NCBI GenBank assembly: GCA_963931925.1
Contig: OZ007576.1
Coordinates: 12,870,298 to 12,934,297 of the forward strand
DNA from: Onchidella celtica
Lineage: Eukaryota; Mollusca; Gastropoda; Systellommatophora; Onchidiidae
Reading direction: 5' to 3'
DNA length: 64,000 bases
In this document: one piece after another, positions 33,335 through 47,404 of the stretch
Layout: each line of letters starts with the position of its first letter
Position numbering within the stretch: position 1 is the stretch's first letter
The notes under the pieces: model-generated
Seen by the model: only the letters and a program-made list of their open reading frames with translations
The model's database searches: none
What the model was told of the DNA's origin: nothing
Position numbers and translations under genes: made by a program

Positions 33335-34575
33335 TGTCGCGATGTGGGTTAGATGGGGATAATTCGACTGACACTCTTTCGAGGTCCGCTCCCACAATCG
33401 ACGAACACACAAAAAAAAATACTTGCACTCTAAAAACTAAATAAATCAATTGCTTTGATTTTTAGCAGAACTGTAGGGCAGTTTAATTACAGGAATTAAT
33501 GTATCAAATATAATTATAAATATAAATATCAATTCAAAGGCAACTGAATCTACTAATGAAACTACAGCTTTCTATAAAGACTAACTTATTCACTCTAACT
33601 ACTTGCAGGTCATATGAGTTATATGCCAAATAGAATCCGCGCACGTGGCGACGGATATAACAGTTAAATTCTATTAATTCAATGAGACATGTTATGATAT
33701 GGACATTTCCTCTAGATACGCCATGGAGAATGCTTGTACAACCATGCGTTGTCTGGCGGTATCTCTGAAACTGTCTTCAAAAGTAAGTAGAACGGTTCAC
33801 TTTCATCATTACAAATTAGTATGGACTCTCACCATGCGGCCCTCACTGGGAGTGAGAGCGCTGGATGTAAACGCTGTGGGTTTATATCAAACCAAGTAGC
33901 TTAGGCTCTGGAGCTTTAACTCATGGCGCTCCTCACAATATGGACTGCTCAACTGCGTCTCTTTTGTCTCTCATCTGGCCGAGGACTATCGCCGTCCACC
34001 TCGTAAATGGATTGTCTACATGTGGCATCTATCTAAGCTCTGCACGGGTTTAAATACTAAGGCTATGTCTCGACCTTCCGTCCAGATTCATACATTTGAT
34101 TGGTGCAACCACCTCTAGCTCAGCTGCCGAACCGAGTTATTTTAAGTAACAGCCCTACGCAACGACCTTGGGTCGACATCAAAGGTCGAATCACTCAAGA
34201 CAATAAAATGTAATTTTATAGCAATAAATTCTTAACATGTTCAAAACCCCGAGCTTTTACTCTGGATCACGGATTTTCTGTACGTCAACAGACGTCTCAA
34301 TAACATTTAATTCCTACTCACCCCTTCCCTCTCTACTAAACCTAGTTCAAAACACGAGATATAAAAAGTGCTCAGTCATGCACACCTACGCTGTCCGTCT
34401 ATCCTTCCCCACACCTTCTGTCTGTCTATTAGGGAAAAAAACTGTTCAAAACAAATTGTTTACGAGACCAAGTTATGCTGGCTCGCACAATAATTACGTT
34501 TGTAAAAATTACTCACTGCTCTCTCACAAAAATTTACTCAGTGGAAACATTTATGAATCAAATCTGTTCTTGACA
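33335..34575 (-). repeat. Right LTR (5' LTR of the element)
   Basis: 1241 bp, identical in length to the left LTR. Its outer end is followed by the target duplication TAATA. Presumed to carry the promoter. Confidence 0.93.
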
Positions 34576-34699
34576 TAATATGTTTGTGCCTTAATGTTTT
34601 ATGCATTTTAGCCCCACTTGCCGGCCAAACTTCAATTCTCATTAATTTTTCTCGAAAAGGCAAAAATGCACATACAAAAATATGGCAAATACCGGACGG

Positions 34700-35188
34700 T
34701 TTATAATGCTTATATTGCTTTCTGCTAAATAGTGTTAAATTAAGCTGAAAGAAGAAAAAAAAGGGTTATATTGAACAGAAGTGTGAGGTCTGGCCGGGGG
34801 GGGGGGGGGGGGGAACTGAATTTGAATTTAATATTTCACATTCAGCTTATAATTATTAAGTCTTAGTGTTGTGCCAATTTTGGCAATGTCTTGCCAACGG
34901 AAGGGCCGAGGAGCACCAATGTTGGACTGTGCTTAGGGCATCAGTTGTTCTTAATCCGGCCTTGGGACAATGCCTAGGTGAAAGGTGAAATATGACATTT
35001 TATGTTTAGTTATAGTTTAGTTATAAATAAGATATCAAATTGCTCAGAATAAAACACTCGTTGAGCTTAGAATCAATAAAAGTGTTTGCAATAGAAAGGG
35101 AATTTTAGTATGGATTACCTATTAGAATCAGCCTAGTAGTTGTGTTAAGGATGCTGAGCTCACAGTTTGTACATGTATTTTAGAGACT
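34700..35188. other. No gene seen
   Basis: Contains a long G-run (about 34795-34813) and, at 34900-34965, GTGCTTAGGGCATC..CTTAATCCGGCCTTG, a worn end of the CAGGGCTGG hAT family. Confidence 0.5.
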
Positions 35189-35196
35189 GTGTAGTT

Positions 35197-35587
35197 CAGT
35201 GGTTCTCAACGTAGACAATATCGAAAACGATGAAGAGAGAGGCAACGATTTGGGGGCAAATACAGGACGATCTCTGACATGCCCAACAGCACGTGTAGGT
35301 GGTTTTTTTATAAAGAACCCCACCCCCCTCCTTTTATTTAAAGATTGCTTTATTATGTAATATAATATACTGAATACTCAACACGCCCAAAAAGAATTCG
35401 AAAAACAAAGCTTAACATCGTCATTTGTGCCTGGTTTGTCTTCTTGTGAAATGTAACTGTTGGTTTTGTATAGGATGTTGGTTGGTCGTTTTTTTTTTTG
35501 GTGGGGGAGGGCGGGGGGGGGGGGGGCGATGACAGAAAATTTGGAGCCTAAGCGGGCGATTTCCTGAAAAAAGTGTGAGAACCACTG
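35197..35587. mobile_element. hAT-type MITE, CAGTGGTTCTCAAC family
   Basis: Starts CAGTGGTTCTCAACG and ends GTGAGAACCACTG. The 8-bp flanks GTGTAGTT (35189-35196) and GTGTAACT (35588-35595) match at six positions. The interior has C- and G-runs and no coding. Confidence 0.8.
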
Positions 35588-36124
35588 GTGTAACTGAATC
35601 AAAATGATGTATCCCCTAGAAGGCTAATAATAATGTACTAAAAATGTGACACACAAGTACTTTTCAGTTTGACTTGCCTGATCTGAACCCTTCGGTCATA
35701 CGTTTTCTAAATTATTTGCCAAATCGTCCCCTTGGGATGACAAGGTTCTATCTCCACTTTATAGCTGAACTGAGTTACTACACACAATACACTACTTCTG
35801 CAGACCTTCTCCATTGTGTGTCAAAGTATCAAGTTGATTCATTGTGTAATTTGTAAGTTTTACTAAAAAGAAAAAGAAATTCTTTGCTCGAAAAGCTAAG
35901 TGTGAAACTTCAATCCTGACTTTCTCAAAAGTTGACGGAAGGGAGTTAGAACCTTCTCATTCTAAGGGGACAAAATATTCTTGTACTTTGCTAGCTAAAC
36001 TGTCACTGACATAGTAAATTAATTTGTGTTTAGGAATGCAATTCTTGCACGGTTTGCAATGAACATTGGAATCGTAGGTTATGTTTCTCCCATTTTAGAG
36101 ACTGCTTTGGCTCCTCAGTGTTAC

Positions 36125-36457
36125 CAGAGAGTATAGATGTATAGAGTGATCTCACTTCCGCCAAATCGCGAAACTAGGTCGCTGCGGTAAACAAGAAATT
36201 GAAGAATTGAAAGAGACCTTCTTCGCCAAAGATAGTGTGCATATCTGTTTAGTGTGGTCTGTTCATATTTTTGGGCTGACTGAAACAATTTAGATCTGTT
36301 TATAAGTTCTTACACCCCATGGGAATGCACAAACCGGTTTTGTTTACCGCAGCGACCTACTTTCCACTCTATGCTAACAATGGCTTCGCGGAGCCTCCCG
36401 TGTCTCGCAGTGCAAATCGACCAATAGTGAACCCTCTCTATACATCTATACTCTCTG
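36125..36457. mobile_element. hAT-type MITE, CAGAGAGTATAG family
   Basis: 333 bp with inverted ends CAGAGAGTATAGATGTATAG and CTATACATCTATACTCTCTG. Direct flanks GTGTTAC at 36118-36124 and 36458-36464 are perfect over seven bases. It carries two inverted GTCGCTGCGGTAAACAA blocks. An inverted relative lies at 47093. Confidence 0.85.
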
Positions 36458-37137
36458 GTGTTACGTGTGTTGTGTTTACTTTTCAGTATTTTTCAAACAC
36501 ATGCATTAACCCTAAGATTGTCAGAAAGGAGTTACTATATCCCGCCAAGAGTGTTAGAACTGCACTCTCTTCATCTGACAAATTTAGTATTTTGAGACTG
36601 TATTTGATTCAGAAATCCCCCAAAAAATAAACAGTTTTAGAAGCTGATGTAATGTGCGTGGGCAGTTCAGGGATGAAGAAAACTGCCAATTTAAATTGTC
36701 CTCTGACAGTAGTAGGGTTAAGTCTAACTCCAAAAAAACAACAAAAAAAACCAAGAAACTTGTTAATTTAGTACAAGAACTTTATTTGTTTAGCACAATG
36801 AGGCCATCGAATTACTCACACAGCATTCAAATAATTAATTCCAGTCAACCCATCAATATTATTTCTTTTCTTTCTTCTTCTTCTTTCCAGCTTGACATGA
36901 CAGGGCTTCCTCTATAACCTCCGAAAAACACAAACAAATGTTCATTAGTTGTTGTTTTTTTATCACACAAAGTTAATTTACAAGAATGGTAAATACAACG
37001 TGAACATCATAAACTGTTTCCATTCAAAGAACTTTTCCCACTGTAGTAAAAGCTCAAAATCGTCTGTGTAAAGATATATTTTTAGATGAAATACATATAT
37101 ATATCACTTTGGTTTACAGTCTGTGGTACTGTTTTAA

Positions 37138-37380
37138 CCCACTTCCTGCCACGGGGCAGACAGATTGGCCCATCATATCTTGCAGAAGACTGTCACACGG
37201 CTAATACACCAGGCCTACCGTTTCATGCTAAAACTGCCCCGATGCCGATAAATCGACCGACATTGTTCCGCCATGTTTTGCACTCATAATTTTACTACTT
37301 CCTGCTGTCTTTCTACCCGATAATCCATTATTCTGGTAATCTAAAGGAAGGAAGGGCATTTGGGCCTGGCAGCAAAAGGG
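37138..37380. mobile_element. piggyBac-type MITE (TTAA family)
   Basis: 243 bp between TTAA at 37134-37137 and 37381-37384, ends CCCACTTCCTGCCA and TGGCAGCAAAAGGG. The interior shares CATGTTTTGCACTC and TTTCTACCC with the copy at 4680. Confidence 0.85.
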
Positions 37381-37389
37381 TTAAAGATA

Positions 37390-38306
<917 letters not shown>

Positions 38307-38859
38307 TAGAAGTCGTGTTTGGACATTCAAAATATTATGAGGGACAACAATTTCATTGGCAATAATATTTCAGTAATTTGTCTAAATTCCAACTATCAAT
38401 TTTACATCAAATTCCGAAAAGTATGAAAATATAAGACATGAACTTTGTGATACATTCTACGCCGGGTGGAATCTGAGGCAAACTAGTGCCAGACACACAC
38501 ACACACATACACATACATACATACCCACTCATGGTATTGAACATGACAGTGGCAAGTTACAATATGTTTTCACTGACCAACAGAAATTCAGGGATTGAGA
38601 AGAATTTTAATATTTTAATGATTCTGCATTTTACATAATACACATATAATGTACATTTACTCCAGCAGGAATTAGTATCGTTTCAAGACAGCCCCCTGCC
38701 CCGACCAGTAGTGTAGATTTTTTTATGATTTTATTTTTTGAGGGGAGATGGGGGGGGGGGGGGGGGCATCTATTCTTACTTATCTCACCTCAGGACTGAA
38801 CTGAACCAATTCAATTGTTGGATGCCCAAACAGATGAACATTTTTGCTCTTGTCAGGAA

Positions 38860-39393
38860 TGTTGTTACAAGCACGTATGTCCCCCAAGTTTTTTTGCGCT
38901 ATGGGTACGTGTTTAAAAGAAACCTTTTGTGACTTCAGAGCTAGAGAGCTCCTCCCGGAATACTTCTAAACAACAGCCTTAACTCTTTATGTGCCAATAG
39001 CCGATGAATCGGTTATTCCGCTGGTCACGTTTGTGTAAATCACCGGTGTATCGGTGCACAGGAATGCTAGACTATTTTCTTTCAGGAAGAAAGAAAGTCG
39101 ACCTTCTGTTTCTAAATGTTGCCGTTGCTAGTCTTCATTCATCTCCCCCATTATTTTCTTCCTATATCGGCAAACGTGGAAGAATTCGTGGCTCTCAAAG
39201 AGTTAATTATTCTTTCAGATTTTCTTTTTGTTTTCCTCCTGTTTTTTTTTTTTTTTGGTTGAAAGGGTAAGGGGGCAGGGTTGGGGGTTCGATAAGATTT
39301 AGGGTTGAGGATAAGGACGGGGTTAGGGATAGGTACGTGTGCACAGCGCCCCCAGCGCAAAACGCTTCGGGTGCGTACGTACTTATGACAACA
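38860..39393. mobile_element. MITE with TGTTGTTACAAG ends, carrying a nested element
   Basis: Starts TGTTGTTACAAGCACGTATG and ends GTACGTACTTATGACAACA. Without the nested insert it is about 310 bp and collinear with 18945-19240. Confidence 0.87.
38983..39202. mobile_element. Nested piggyBac-type MITE
   Basis: 220 bp between TTAA at 38979-38982 and 39203-39206. The ends CTCTTTATGTGCCA and TGGCTCTCAAAGAG are inverted at 11 of 14 positions. It interrupts the element 38860-39393 at a site that is intact at 19062 in its sister copy. Confidence 0.85.
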
Positions 39394-39399
39394 GCCTTT

Positions 39400-41105
39400 T
39401 GTCAAGCATTAATTTGTTTACCTCATAAAACTGAGTGTGTAATTTGCTGGTCACACTGGGCGGGGAATATTTAGTCTCATTACGCCGACCACTCACTTCA
39501 GTCGCTCCTCAGTTTTCATGGCTTTTTTTACTGGATGGAAAGTTTCAAATAAACAAAAACATTTCCCGTGTTTTTTTTATTTTTGCATAATTCTACTTTT
39601 CATCTACAGTGACAAGAATTGTGGGGCGCTCTGGAGAAAAGGTCCACATTGCCATATTTTTTCAAAACTGAGTTAATTTTATACTTCTTCTTCTTTCGTT
39701 CACCAATCTAAATCTGCAGATCTGTTATTTTAAGAAAATCTACGGTTTTATACTAAGAATGTACAAACTGTCCTCAGAAGAATGCACTTTATTTCATGTA
39801 AAAATGTTGAAAATTGACCACGTTATGGCTATTTCAATGTGGCAAGGTAGAAAAAGCCACTTTTGAGAAAAACGTGTTTAAAGTCTAGGTAAATCTAAAA
39901 AGGCCATTAGATTGGATCAGGAAAAATGAAAATGAAAAAAATATTTATAGGCAGAATTCATTAAAAATCCTTCTGCGCAGACATAAAGAAATGATTCAGG
40001 AATCTATTTATGCCGAAAACTGATATAGGACTGTAAAGCCCTTGTCCAGCTATTTTCGACTCTATCTCGAATGTGCCGAGCGCGACATGTGGACAATTTC
40101 CCTCGAGCGCCTCACAATTTACAGCTGACTCTCCAGATCCATTCATAAATTATACATGAACTTGACAAAACGTCAATAAAATATGAAAGTATCATAAAAA
40201 GTACCACAAAAGATAGAGTGCAAACAAAACAGTGTAGTAAATACCAGCTTACTTAATGACTCTCCTTTTACACTTTGTTTCAACAAGGTAGCTTTTTACT
40301 CTTGTCGAACTACTTCCCAAATCACCCATTGGTATCATCAGCATCTTAGTGCTAGTTCCCACCCACTTTATTCTTTACCCTTCCAATTCTTGATCTTTTC
40401 TTATAGAATAATGAACAAACAGTACTCAACGCCATTGCTCACTGTCCTTCTCTGCAAGACGGTAGTGCTACCAAGCCGCAAGATACCAAAATAGCCAATT
40501 GTAACTCCAATGTAACCAATTTTAGTATAACAGTTTAAATAGGCAAAGGTTTAAAAAATTATTAGCGATGAATTGCTTTGGGTGTTGTTGTACTATTTTT
40601 AGCTCCAGTTATAGGAATATTCATCTTTATGTCAAATAATGCCTTTACAGTTTGCATTCCTACCTGGAGCAAAATTTAACCTTTCACTCTCTTTTGAAAA
40701 GGCAATATCATTGAGGAAAAAATATTCAGTCTGTCGAGTTTGCTGGTTGAAAAGGATGTAATGGTGAATAGTAGAGTAGTAGTTGTTTGCTATTCAAAGG
40801 TAAAGTTAACATCAGGGGCAATTTTGGAAGTGACGATCTCATGAATGCAGATCACCATGACATTATACAAATATCATCAGCCAGTTAACATAAACGTGTA
40901 TTAGAATGTGCAGCAATGCTAAATACAGTTCTTGGCATACAATTATTATTGTTAAGATGAAACTGTGAGGCGGCCCAAATACATACAACAACATCGAAGA
41001 AACATGGCAGAATATAAGTGTGCGAAGACAGAACCACTAAAATTTGGAGAAGTGAGTTCAAATACGCCGTTCATACCTCTTGGGTGCGTCAAACTTACGC
41101 TATGG
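39400..41105. other. No gene seen
   Basis: AT-rich, apparently unique sequence. No open frame with splice or motif support. Confidence 0.5.
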
Positions 41106-41112
41106 GGCTTTA

Positions 41113-41660
41113 TTATAAACCACAGAGTATCTGTGAGATCGCAGCACGGCTATAAGTAATGTCTAAAATTGGCAAAAAGAAAAAGTTGTAAATAGCAAAG
41201 CCTCCCGTAAGAAATAATACCCAAACAATGCAATGAAACGCAAAGAAAAAGGAGAGACAAAAAAAATCTCAGTACAATATTTCGGTGAAGTATCAACAAA
41301 AAAAAACAACAGGACAAACAAAATTGAAAATTGAACAGAAAAAAACAGTCGAACAATTAAAAAAAAAAAATGAAGAATGGGCGTGTTGCTCTGCGGAAGT
41401 ACAAACCAGGACTCGCAGATAAGTCACCGTATTGATTTTTATATAACATACTTCACTTTTTGATTGTTCGATTGTTTTATCTGTCCATTTTTTTTTTCTT
41501 GATAGAGGTACAAGTACTTCACCGAAATATTGAGGTTTTTTTTTTTTTGTCTCCCTGTTTTCTTTGCGTTTCACACCGTATCGTCTGGACATTATTTCGT
41601 ACGCGAGGCTTTGCTACATACAACTTTTTCTTTTTGCCAATAGTTGACTTAAGCTATGAC
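41113..41660. mobile_element. Long foldback MITE
   Basis: The largest copy of the foldback family. The left arm (41160-41345) and right arm (about 41455-41645) are inverted over roughly 170 bp, including TTGGCAAAAAGAAAAAGTTG, the AAAGCCTC..GTAAGAAATAAT block and CAATATTTCGGTGAAGTA. The loop is about 110 bp. Confidence 0.83.
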
Positions 41661-41664
41661 CCTA

Positions 41665-43975
41665 ACAGGCCATGTGAAGAATAATTGTATCATGTAGCTT
41701 ATCATTACGTTACGCACCCCCCCCCCCCAATCCTCCTCCTCTGAGAAAATCGTGTTTCCATGCAAGTTCTGCTATATAGATTCTAATCACAAGTAACAAT
41801 GTTGCCATTTTAAAATCTTGCACACTTCTGTGTAAACTGAATTTTGACTGTATCAGAAAAATGATGCTAAACGATGCGAGACACTGAACATTTAATTGGT
41901 TCACGCAATGAAATGGACGGATTTTGTGTACAATATTCAAATTAATACAAAAAGAAGCACTGAATCTCTTGAGAGAACGAAACATGAAGAATGCTGCTTG
42001 GTGCATGCACGAACAGATGTAAAAAGCAGTAATTTACAAGGAATGTGCACCAACGGCATTTAATATTTCGTTAAAGATGCTTCGGTTTTCTCGATGGGGT
42101 GCGTAACGAAATTTCAGCCAGGATTTTTGTTTGATGGGCTCAATATAACAGCAAAGATACGTTTAGATACAACAAAGACAGCAATCTTTTAATATAAAAA
42201 AGCAAGCGATCTTTCAACAGTATGGCCTCATAAAGGAGAGGTTTACCCTAAGCTTTGCATGACTCCAAAAGAAGCGAAGAAAGAAATGTAAATCTGAACT
42301 GTTGTAGTTTTTCTTTTCTTTGATAGATATTCAAACACAGTGAAATGAACTGCCCATACCGATAGCTGATGGCCAATAACTGTCTGCAAAGTTTCCTAAT
42401 CTGTATTTCTGGTAAAGTCATATATGGATATACATGGTGACGTCTAAACAAAATGAACCAGTTGGTTTGAGGGGAAAAATGGAGAAGAAATGAAATGCTG
42501 ATATTGTCATCTTGCTACCAACTGTTTGATATTTCAATGGGAAGGGAGGGGGGGGGGGGAAACTAAAAATTAAAACTACAATGGGCTGGCTCTTAATCAA
42601 ACCTGAAAACAGTCTTTAAACTGAGTCTATGGGAGAGAATAATAATAATACCGTGTGTGATTACATACTCTAGTCACAAAAATTGTACAATTTTATTAAT
42701 GGTTTACATTATACAGTCTGACGTCTAGGCTGTTTCAAATAAAAATTTTTAAAAAAGACATATTATTAAATTTCAAAGTGAAAATGTCAAACCGCAATGG
42801 GGAATTGCAATCAACCGGATAAACGAAATTTTGACTCTAATACCAAATTAGTGCATGTCTAATTCACTCAGCCTTTAGCAGGTCTTTCTGGTGTAGACGG
42901 GTCTCTGGGGAAACACAGTCTCACGAAATGTATTGTCATCAGATCTGAGGATGGAAAGTGAACAACATTAATTTGTCCAGTAAAGAAATGACTCTGCTAA
43001 GCAAACAAAACTTGACTAATCTTGTCACCCCTGTTGATTGTGACATGTTCAGGGCTTTAAGATTTATCTGGTTTGTTCATTTTCAAGGGAAACGAGTAGG
43101 AACTGACCAATTAGCTTACAAAGACAAGTCTATTGTAGGTATCCCAATACTCGTTGTTTAAATCACAGGAACAGCCCTCCACGCTACCCGTAATTCATGG
43201 TTGAGGGCTGATAATTAAAAGATGCTCATTGTAATGGAAATCTTGGGATGGAAATCATTACAAAACTGTCATAAAAGGACCACACGAGGTTAGCTAAAGC
43301 CAGGTCTTCATGTGGAAATTTCATTCACATTCATTGGACTTTGAAAGCGTTTCAATGGATTAACTTCGCTCCTGGCTTCTTTTCTCTCACATTACATGTA
43401 CAGGCATATATACATATCGATTCATTATCCTTGTCATGGAGGGTTGTCCATCCACTCACCAACTCAATTGATATGAGTGTTGCTAGACAACATGATCTGA
43501 CTACAAAATGCTTTTTGAAATAGTCTTTCACACAGTTCTTATCATATCTGGGGGGATCAAACACATCTTATTCTCCATTCAACGTATTAGTAGATTGTAA
43601 ACTGCACCAGAGAAGCCTGATGATGAAGAGAATGCAAAAGCAACTTTTTAACCTGACTGCACCAAAGAGTCTATGTATGCTGACACATTAGTCTTTCCAC
43701 TTTGCAGGTACCGGTATTGAATAAAGAACTTTTCTTCCGTCAGCAGAATATAATTTATACAACAAATTTTGTTGTTTTTTTCTTACTGTACTTGGACTTT
43801 AAGTTTGTTGCACTTCGCACACCAACAGGAAGTTCGAAGTAAAATTATGAACACACGTCAAGGCGTTCAAGATCAGCCTTCACGCTACAATGAAATAAGT
43901 GTGTTTTATATAGTATCTGTGATCTATAAGAGTATGACAGTATAGACCTTTCGTCAGTGCGCCGGCTCAAAACGT
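41665..43975. other. No gene seen
   Basis: AT-rich, apparently unique sequence with C-run (41718) and G-run (42550) tracts. No supported exon. Confidence 0.5.
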
Positions 43976-43981
43976 TTCTAA

Positions 43982-44183
43982 GTGGACTTGTCCACAGCAT
44001 TCGCTCCGCTCCGCTATTTTTACGAAAATGAGGTATGAAAATATAAAACACTCTTTGCTTCTGTAAACTTGTCCATAGCATCCGTTCCACTCCGCTCCTC
44101 ACCGCTACAGAGGCAAAGGGAGTTTTTCATACGTCATTTTCCGTAAAACAGTGGAGCGAAGCGGATGCTGTGGACAAGACCAC
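43982..44183. repeat. Foldback repeat, GTGGACTTGTCCACAGCAT family
   Basis: The left arm 43982-44065 and right arm about 44098-44183 are imperfect inverse copies (CTTGTCCACAGCATTCGCTC versus CTTGTCCACAGCATCCGCTT). A third partial end (CTTGTCCATAGCATCCGTTC, about 44069) sits between them. Confidence 0.75.
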
Positions 44184-44189
44184 TAAATT

Positions 44190-47085
44190 GATCAATGCGT
44201 TCTGTGTCTTTATGTTTTCTTTCTTCCCTTTCCGAAAAATTAACTCTACAATAAAGCTACATTCCACTCACTTGGTGTACGACACAAACCTTTATGAAAA
44301 CTGAATTTTGTTATGCACTGAGTTGATCACGTCCTCATATCTCAGGGAGAAGGGAACGATAAGGAATACTTTGATTAAGTGATGCTATCTTTCTTTCACG
44401 CAAAAAAACACAACAACAATGGGCAGGACCACGCTAACCCGATGCTACTGATCCGTCTAACTTGAAACATGGTAAGGCCCTTTCATTTATTGGGTGCAAC
44501 GTTAGACAATGTTTTATCATCTGGCACAGTCACGTTAAAAAGAAATACATGAAACTGAAGCAGTAGGTTATGATTAACTGTTTGCTCTGCTTGATTAAGG
44601 GCACAGTTTACATCTTTAGCAGATTATACATGAACATGTTTAACCATCTACATATGACTAAAAGAAAAGCAGAATATTTCACATGCACATGTAAATGTCA
44701 TGAGATACATCAAAAATAGTATCATTATTCTTTTTTCCCTTTTTTTTTTTCTAAGACCACAGAATATACAACAATTACCATTCCCGTGCACCGCTCCATA
44801 GCAGTCTGCTATCATGCATGTCAGTCTGCTCAAGCTAAATTACCTAAAGCAATGAGATCAGTGCATTCCAAGCATACATACATAAGCTTCAAAATGAGTC
44901 GCAATAAAAAGCGGTCCTACTGGCAGAAATGTTTGTGTATGTATGTGTGCGTGTGTGCGCGCGCGCATTTCATTTTGGTTTAATGGTTGAATAATTCTAA
45001 TAACAAGACCGGCGGACACACCGACCTTACGCCTCATGCGAAGATGTACTAAATCATTAATGAACTTAATGAACCTCTTGTCCCAAGTCCGCCCAATGTA
45101 TTATTTCCTTCTCTCCTTCCGACTTCGCCCTAGTTTAGTTTACTACAGCAAACAGTTATTATCCTAGATAAATTATGTATTCTAAATGGTCTTGCACAAT
45201 AATTGTTCAACATAAATTGCGTGTCACAACCCGAAATACATGTAGGCCTGGGTCGAAATGGAAAGGCTTCGAATTCTGACACATTTGGCAGTTCATAAAA
45301 ATGTTTAATTTGGCAGAGCAGTTTCCTGGAAATCATCCTTCAACGACTTTTTTCAAAAATGTAAAAAAGAATGAAATCTTTATTTTAGTACAGTGAACTG
45401 ATCCCTTAAATTATTCACCCTTAAATTAAGGCGGTCCTGAAAATGCATGCAGATTTGGACGGTGCTGACAGTGGGAGCCTTACATGACAAAACAAAGTTT
45501 GAATTCGTCGTTTATTTTTGTTGTTTCTCTCTGACGAAGAAACTTTTGTGTGAGGTATGTCTCACCAAAATTTTCCGATTTGGGTAAAATGTGTATGCAT
45601 GTCTGAACTCATAATATGGGAGTTGTCTTGTCATGACATCCAAACTATCTCCATGTCTTTTATCACACAAAAATTGTATTTTCAGAAATATGCATGAGCA
45701 TCAGGTGGTTTGCACTGCCAGTCTAATACTCTGCATTGGAAGCTTGACTTCTCAAAGAAGGAAGTTCACTGCCTGCAGCATCTCTCAGTTGATTTGGGCT
45801 ATCAAAAGTATGTGAGCCATTGGTCATTTATTAATATTATTAATCACCGGTCTGAAGCAGCAGTTGCAGTAATATATTATTACTGTTATTAACATGAAAT
45901 TGAAAGGAATGAAAATATAGAAATTTAACAATTTGTTTGTACTTAACATTTTTTAACATCACAATCGACAGTGTAGCAAATTTAATTGTAGCGCTTGAAG
46001 TTTGACTAAGGCGATCAGTTCTACAACTTAAAATGGATCGAGTCGCAATCAGAACAAACTGATGTCATTGTTTTGCATCTGGAAAAATCTTTTCTTGACT
46101 TCTTTACGAAACAATTTTAAAGAAATCTTTATTGCGATAATTATTAATAAGTCTTGCTGCAAGGAAAGGCTGAACTGGGAAGAAGAGTGACCGGCATGAC
46201 TGATTTAAGTATGAACTAACATCTGTGGACGTAAGTGTGCAGGCCAGAAAGATCATTTATTTATTCTTCAAAACAATATTATTATTTTTTTTTTAGAAAA
46301 GATTCAGTGCAGAGATCTGGCCGTAAAGTTTCATGCAGATTATAGTGTAAAATTAAATATAGCTGATAAGGCGTGCATTTTGATCTGGTTAATTTGACAT
46401 ATCGCACGTGAAGATGTCTTTGACCTCTCAAAAAAGCTTCAGTGAATACATTGGAGGTGTGCTGGAACTACAGTTATTTTGAGCATGAAATGTCAATAGG
46501 AACTGCCGAGCCTTTTTTTTTTCGCGCCTCTTCGCTGGGATCTCCATTGTTACATAAAAGTATAATACGGAAGGAGCTTTCACTGTGTACTTCCTTAGCT
46601 CTGTTTACTTAATCTCTGTGCAACCAACTCATCTAACCATGGGTGTCGAAGTATCACATTAAAGCAGACATGTTAAAGAAGGAACAAGAAAACCGACAGA
46701 CCGACCACTTCTATAAGCTACCTGCACATACATGATAATATAATGTACACTAAGTTCTCTATAAAGCGCATACGCAAATGACTGCAAATACATAGGCGTG
46801 CTTTGACTTGTTTTAATTACCAGGTGCTCATGAGTGCCTTTCTATACCCATCACTCTCGACTTAGGGGTTGTGGAGAGAGGTGGCTAGAGCTCTGTGAAA
46901 GTAAATGACAGAGTGACAAAGAAAAACAAACCAAAAAACATATAATGTGCCTGTATCTACTTTTGATAAAGGGATCGTTGTGCCGGTGGATAGACGACGG
47001 GTTCGGGCCAATTTGTAACCGTGGTGACCTAGATTGTTAGTGAGATTCAACTAGTCGTTAGTACCCCAGGCCTCATCTAAACCAG
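44190..47085. other. No gene seen
   Basis: AT-rich, with a short GT/GC patch at about 44935-44967. No exon with supported borders was found on either strand. Confidence 0.5.
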
Positions 47086-47092
47086 AGATTAT

Positions 47093-47398
47093 GTATGTAT
47101 AGAGAGGTTTCACTATTGGTCGATTTGCACTGCGAGACACGGGAGGTTCCCCGAAACCACTGTTAGCATAGAGCGGAAAGTAGGTCGCTACGGTAAGAAT
47201 ACCAGCTTGTGCATTTTCACGAGATGTAAGAACTTACAAACGGCTCTAAATAGTTTCAATCAGCCCAAAATTATGAACAAACCACAGTAAACAGGTATGC
47301 ACATCATCTTTGGTGAAGGCGGTCTCTTTCAATTCTTGTTTACCGCAGCGACCCAGTTTCGCGATTTTGGCGGAAGTGAGATCTCTCTATACTCTCTG
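47093..47398. mobile_element. hAT-type MITE, CAGAGAGTATAG family, inverted copy
   Basis: 306 bp, starting CAGAGATTATGTATGTATAG and ending TCTCTCTATACTCTCTG. The interior matches the reverse complement of 36125-36457 (GGTCGATTTGCACTGCGAGA, CTTGTTTACCGCAGCGACC). No clear target duplication. Confidence 0.8.
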
Positions 47399-47404
47399 CT
47401 GAAA

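Larger units (their letters stand above)
29382..34575 (-). mobile_element. Non-autonomous LTR retrotransposon (LARD-like)
   Basis: Two 1241-bp LTRs in the same direction, with TG..CA ends, flank a 2712-bp interior. The target duplication is TAATA (29377-29381 and 34576-34580). Read on the minus strand, the right LTR is followed after one base by TGGAGGGGACTTACC, a tRNA 3'-end primer site. The purine tract GGGGTGGGGGATG precedes the left LTR. So the element is transcribed right to left. The LTRs differ at about nine positions, so the insertion is recent. No gag, protease, reverse transcriptase or integrase motif is visible; it would need a related autonomous element's proteins. Confidence 0.92.
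29247..34698. mobile_element. Older repeat split by the LTR element
   Basis: The sequence at 29247-29381 plus 34581-34698 matches, end to end, the intact 407-bp repeat at 60895-61301. Shared blocks include CTCCTAATTTTAT, ACTTTT..GAGATATA and CCAAACTTCAAT. The LTR retrotransposon therefore landed inside an older copy. Confidence 0.8.

Noticed and set aside
36319-36630. 103-codon plus-strand frame
   Set aside because: Starts inside the hAT MITE 36125-36457 and runs into AT-rich flank; no coding evidence.
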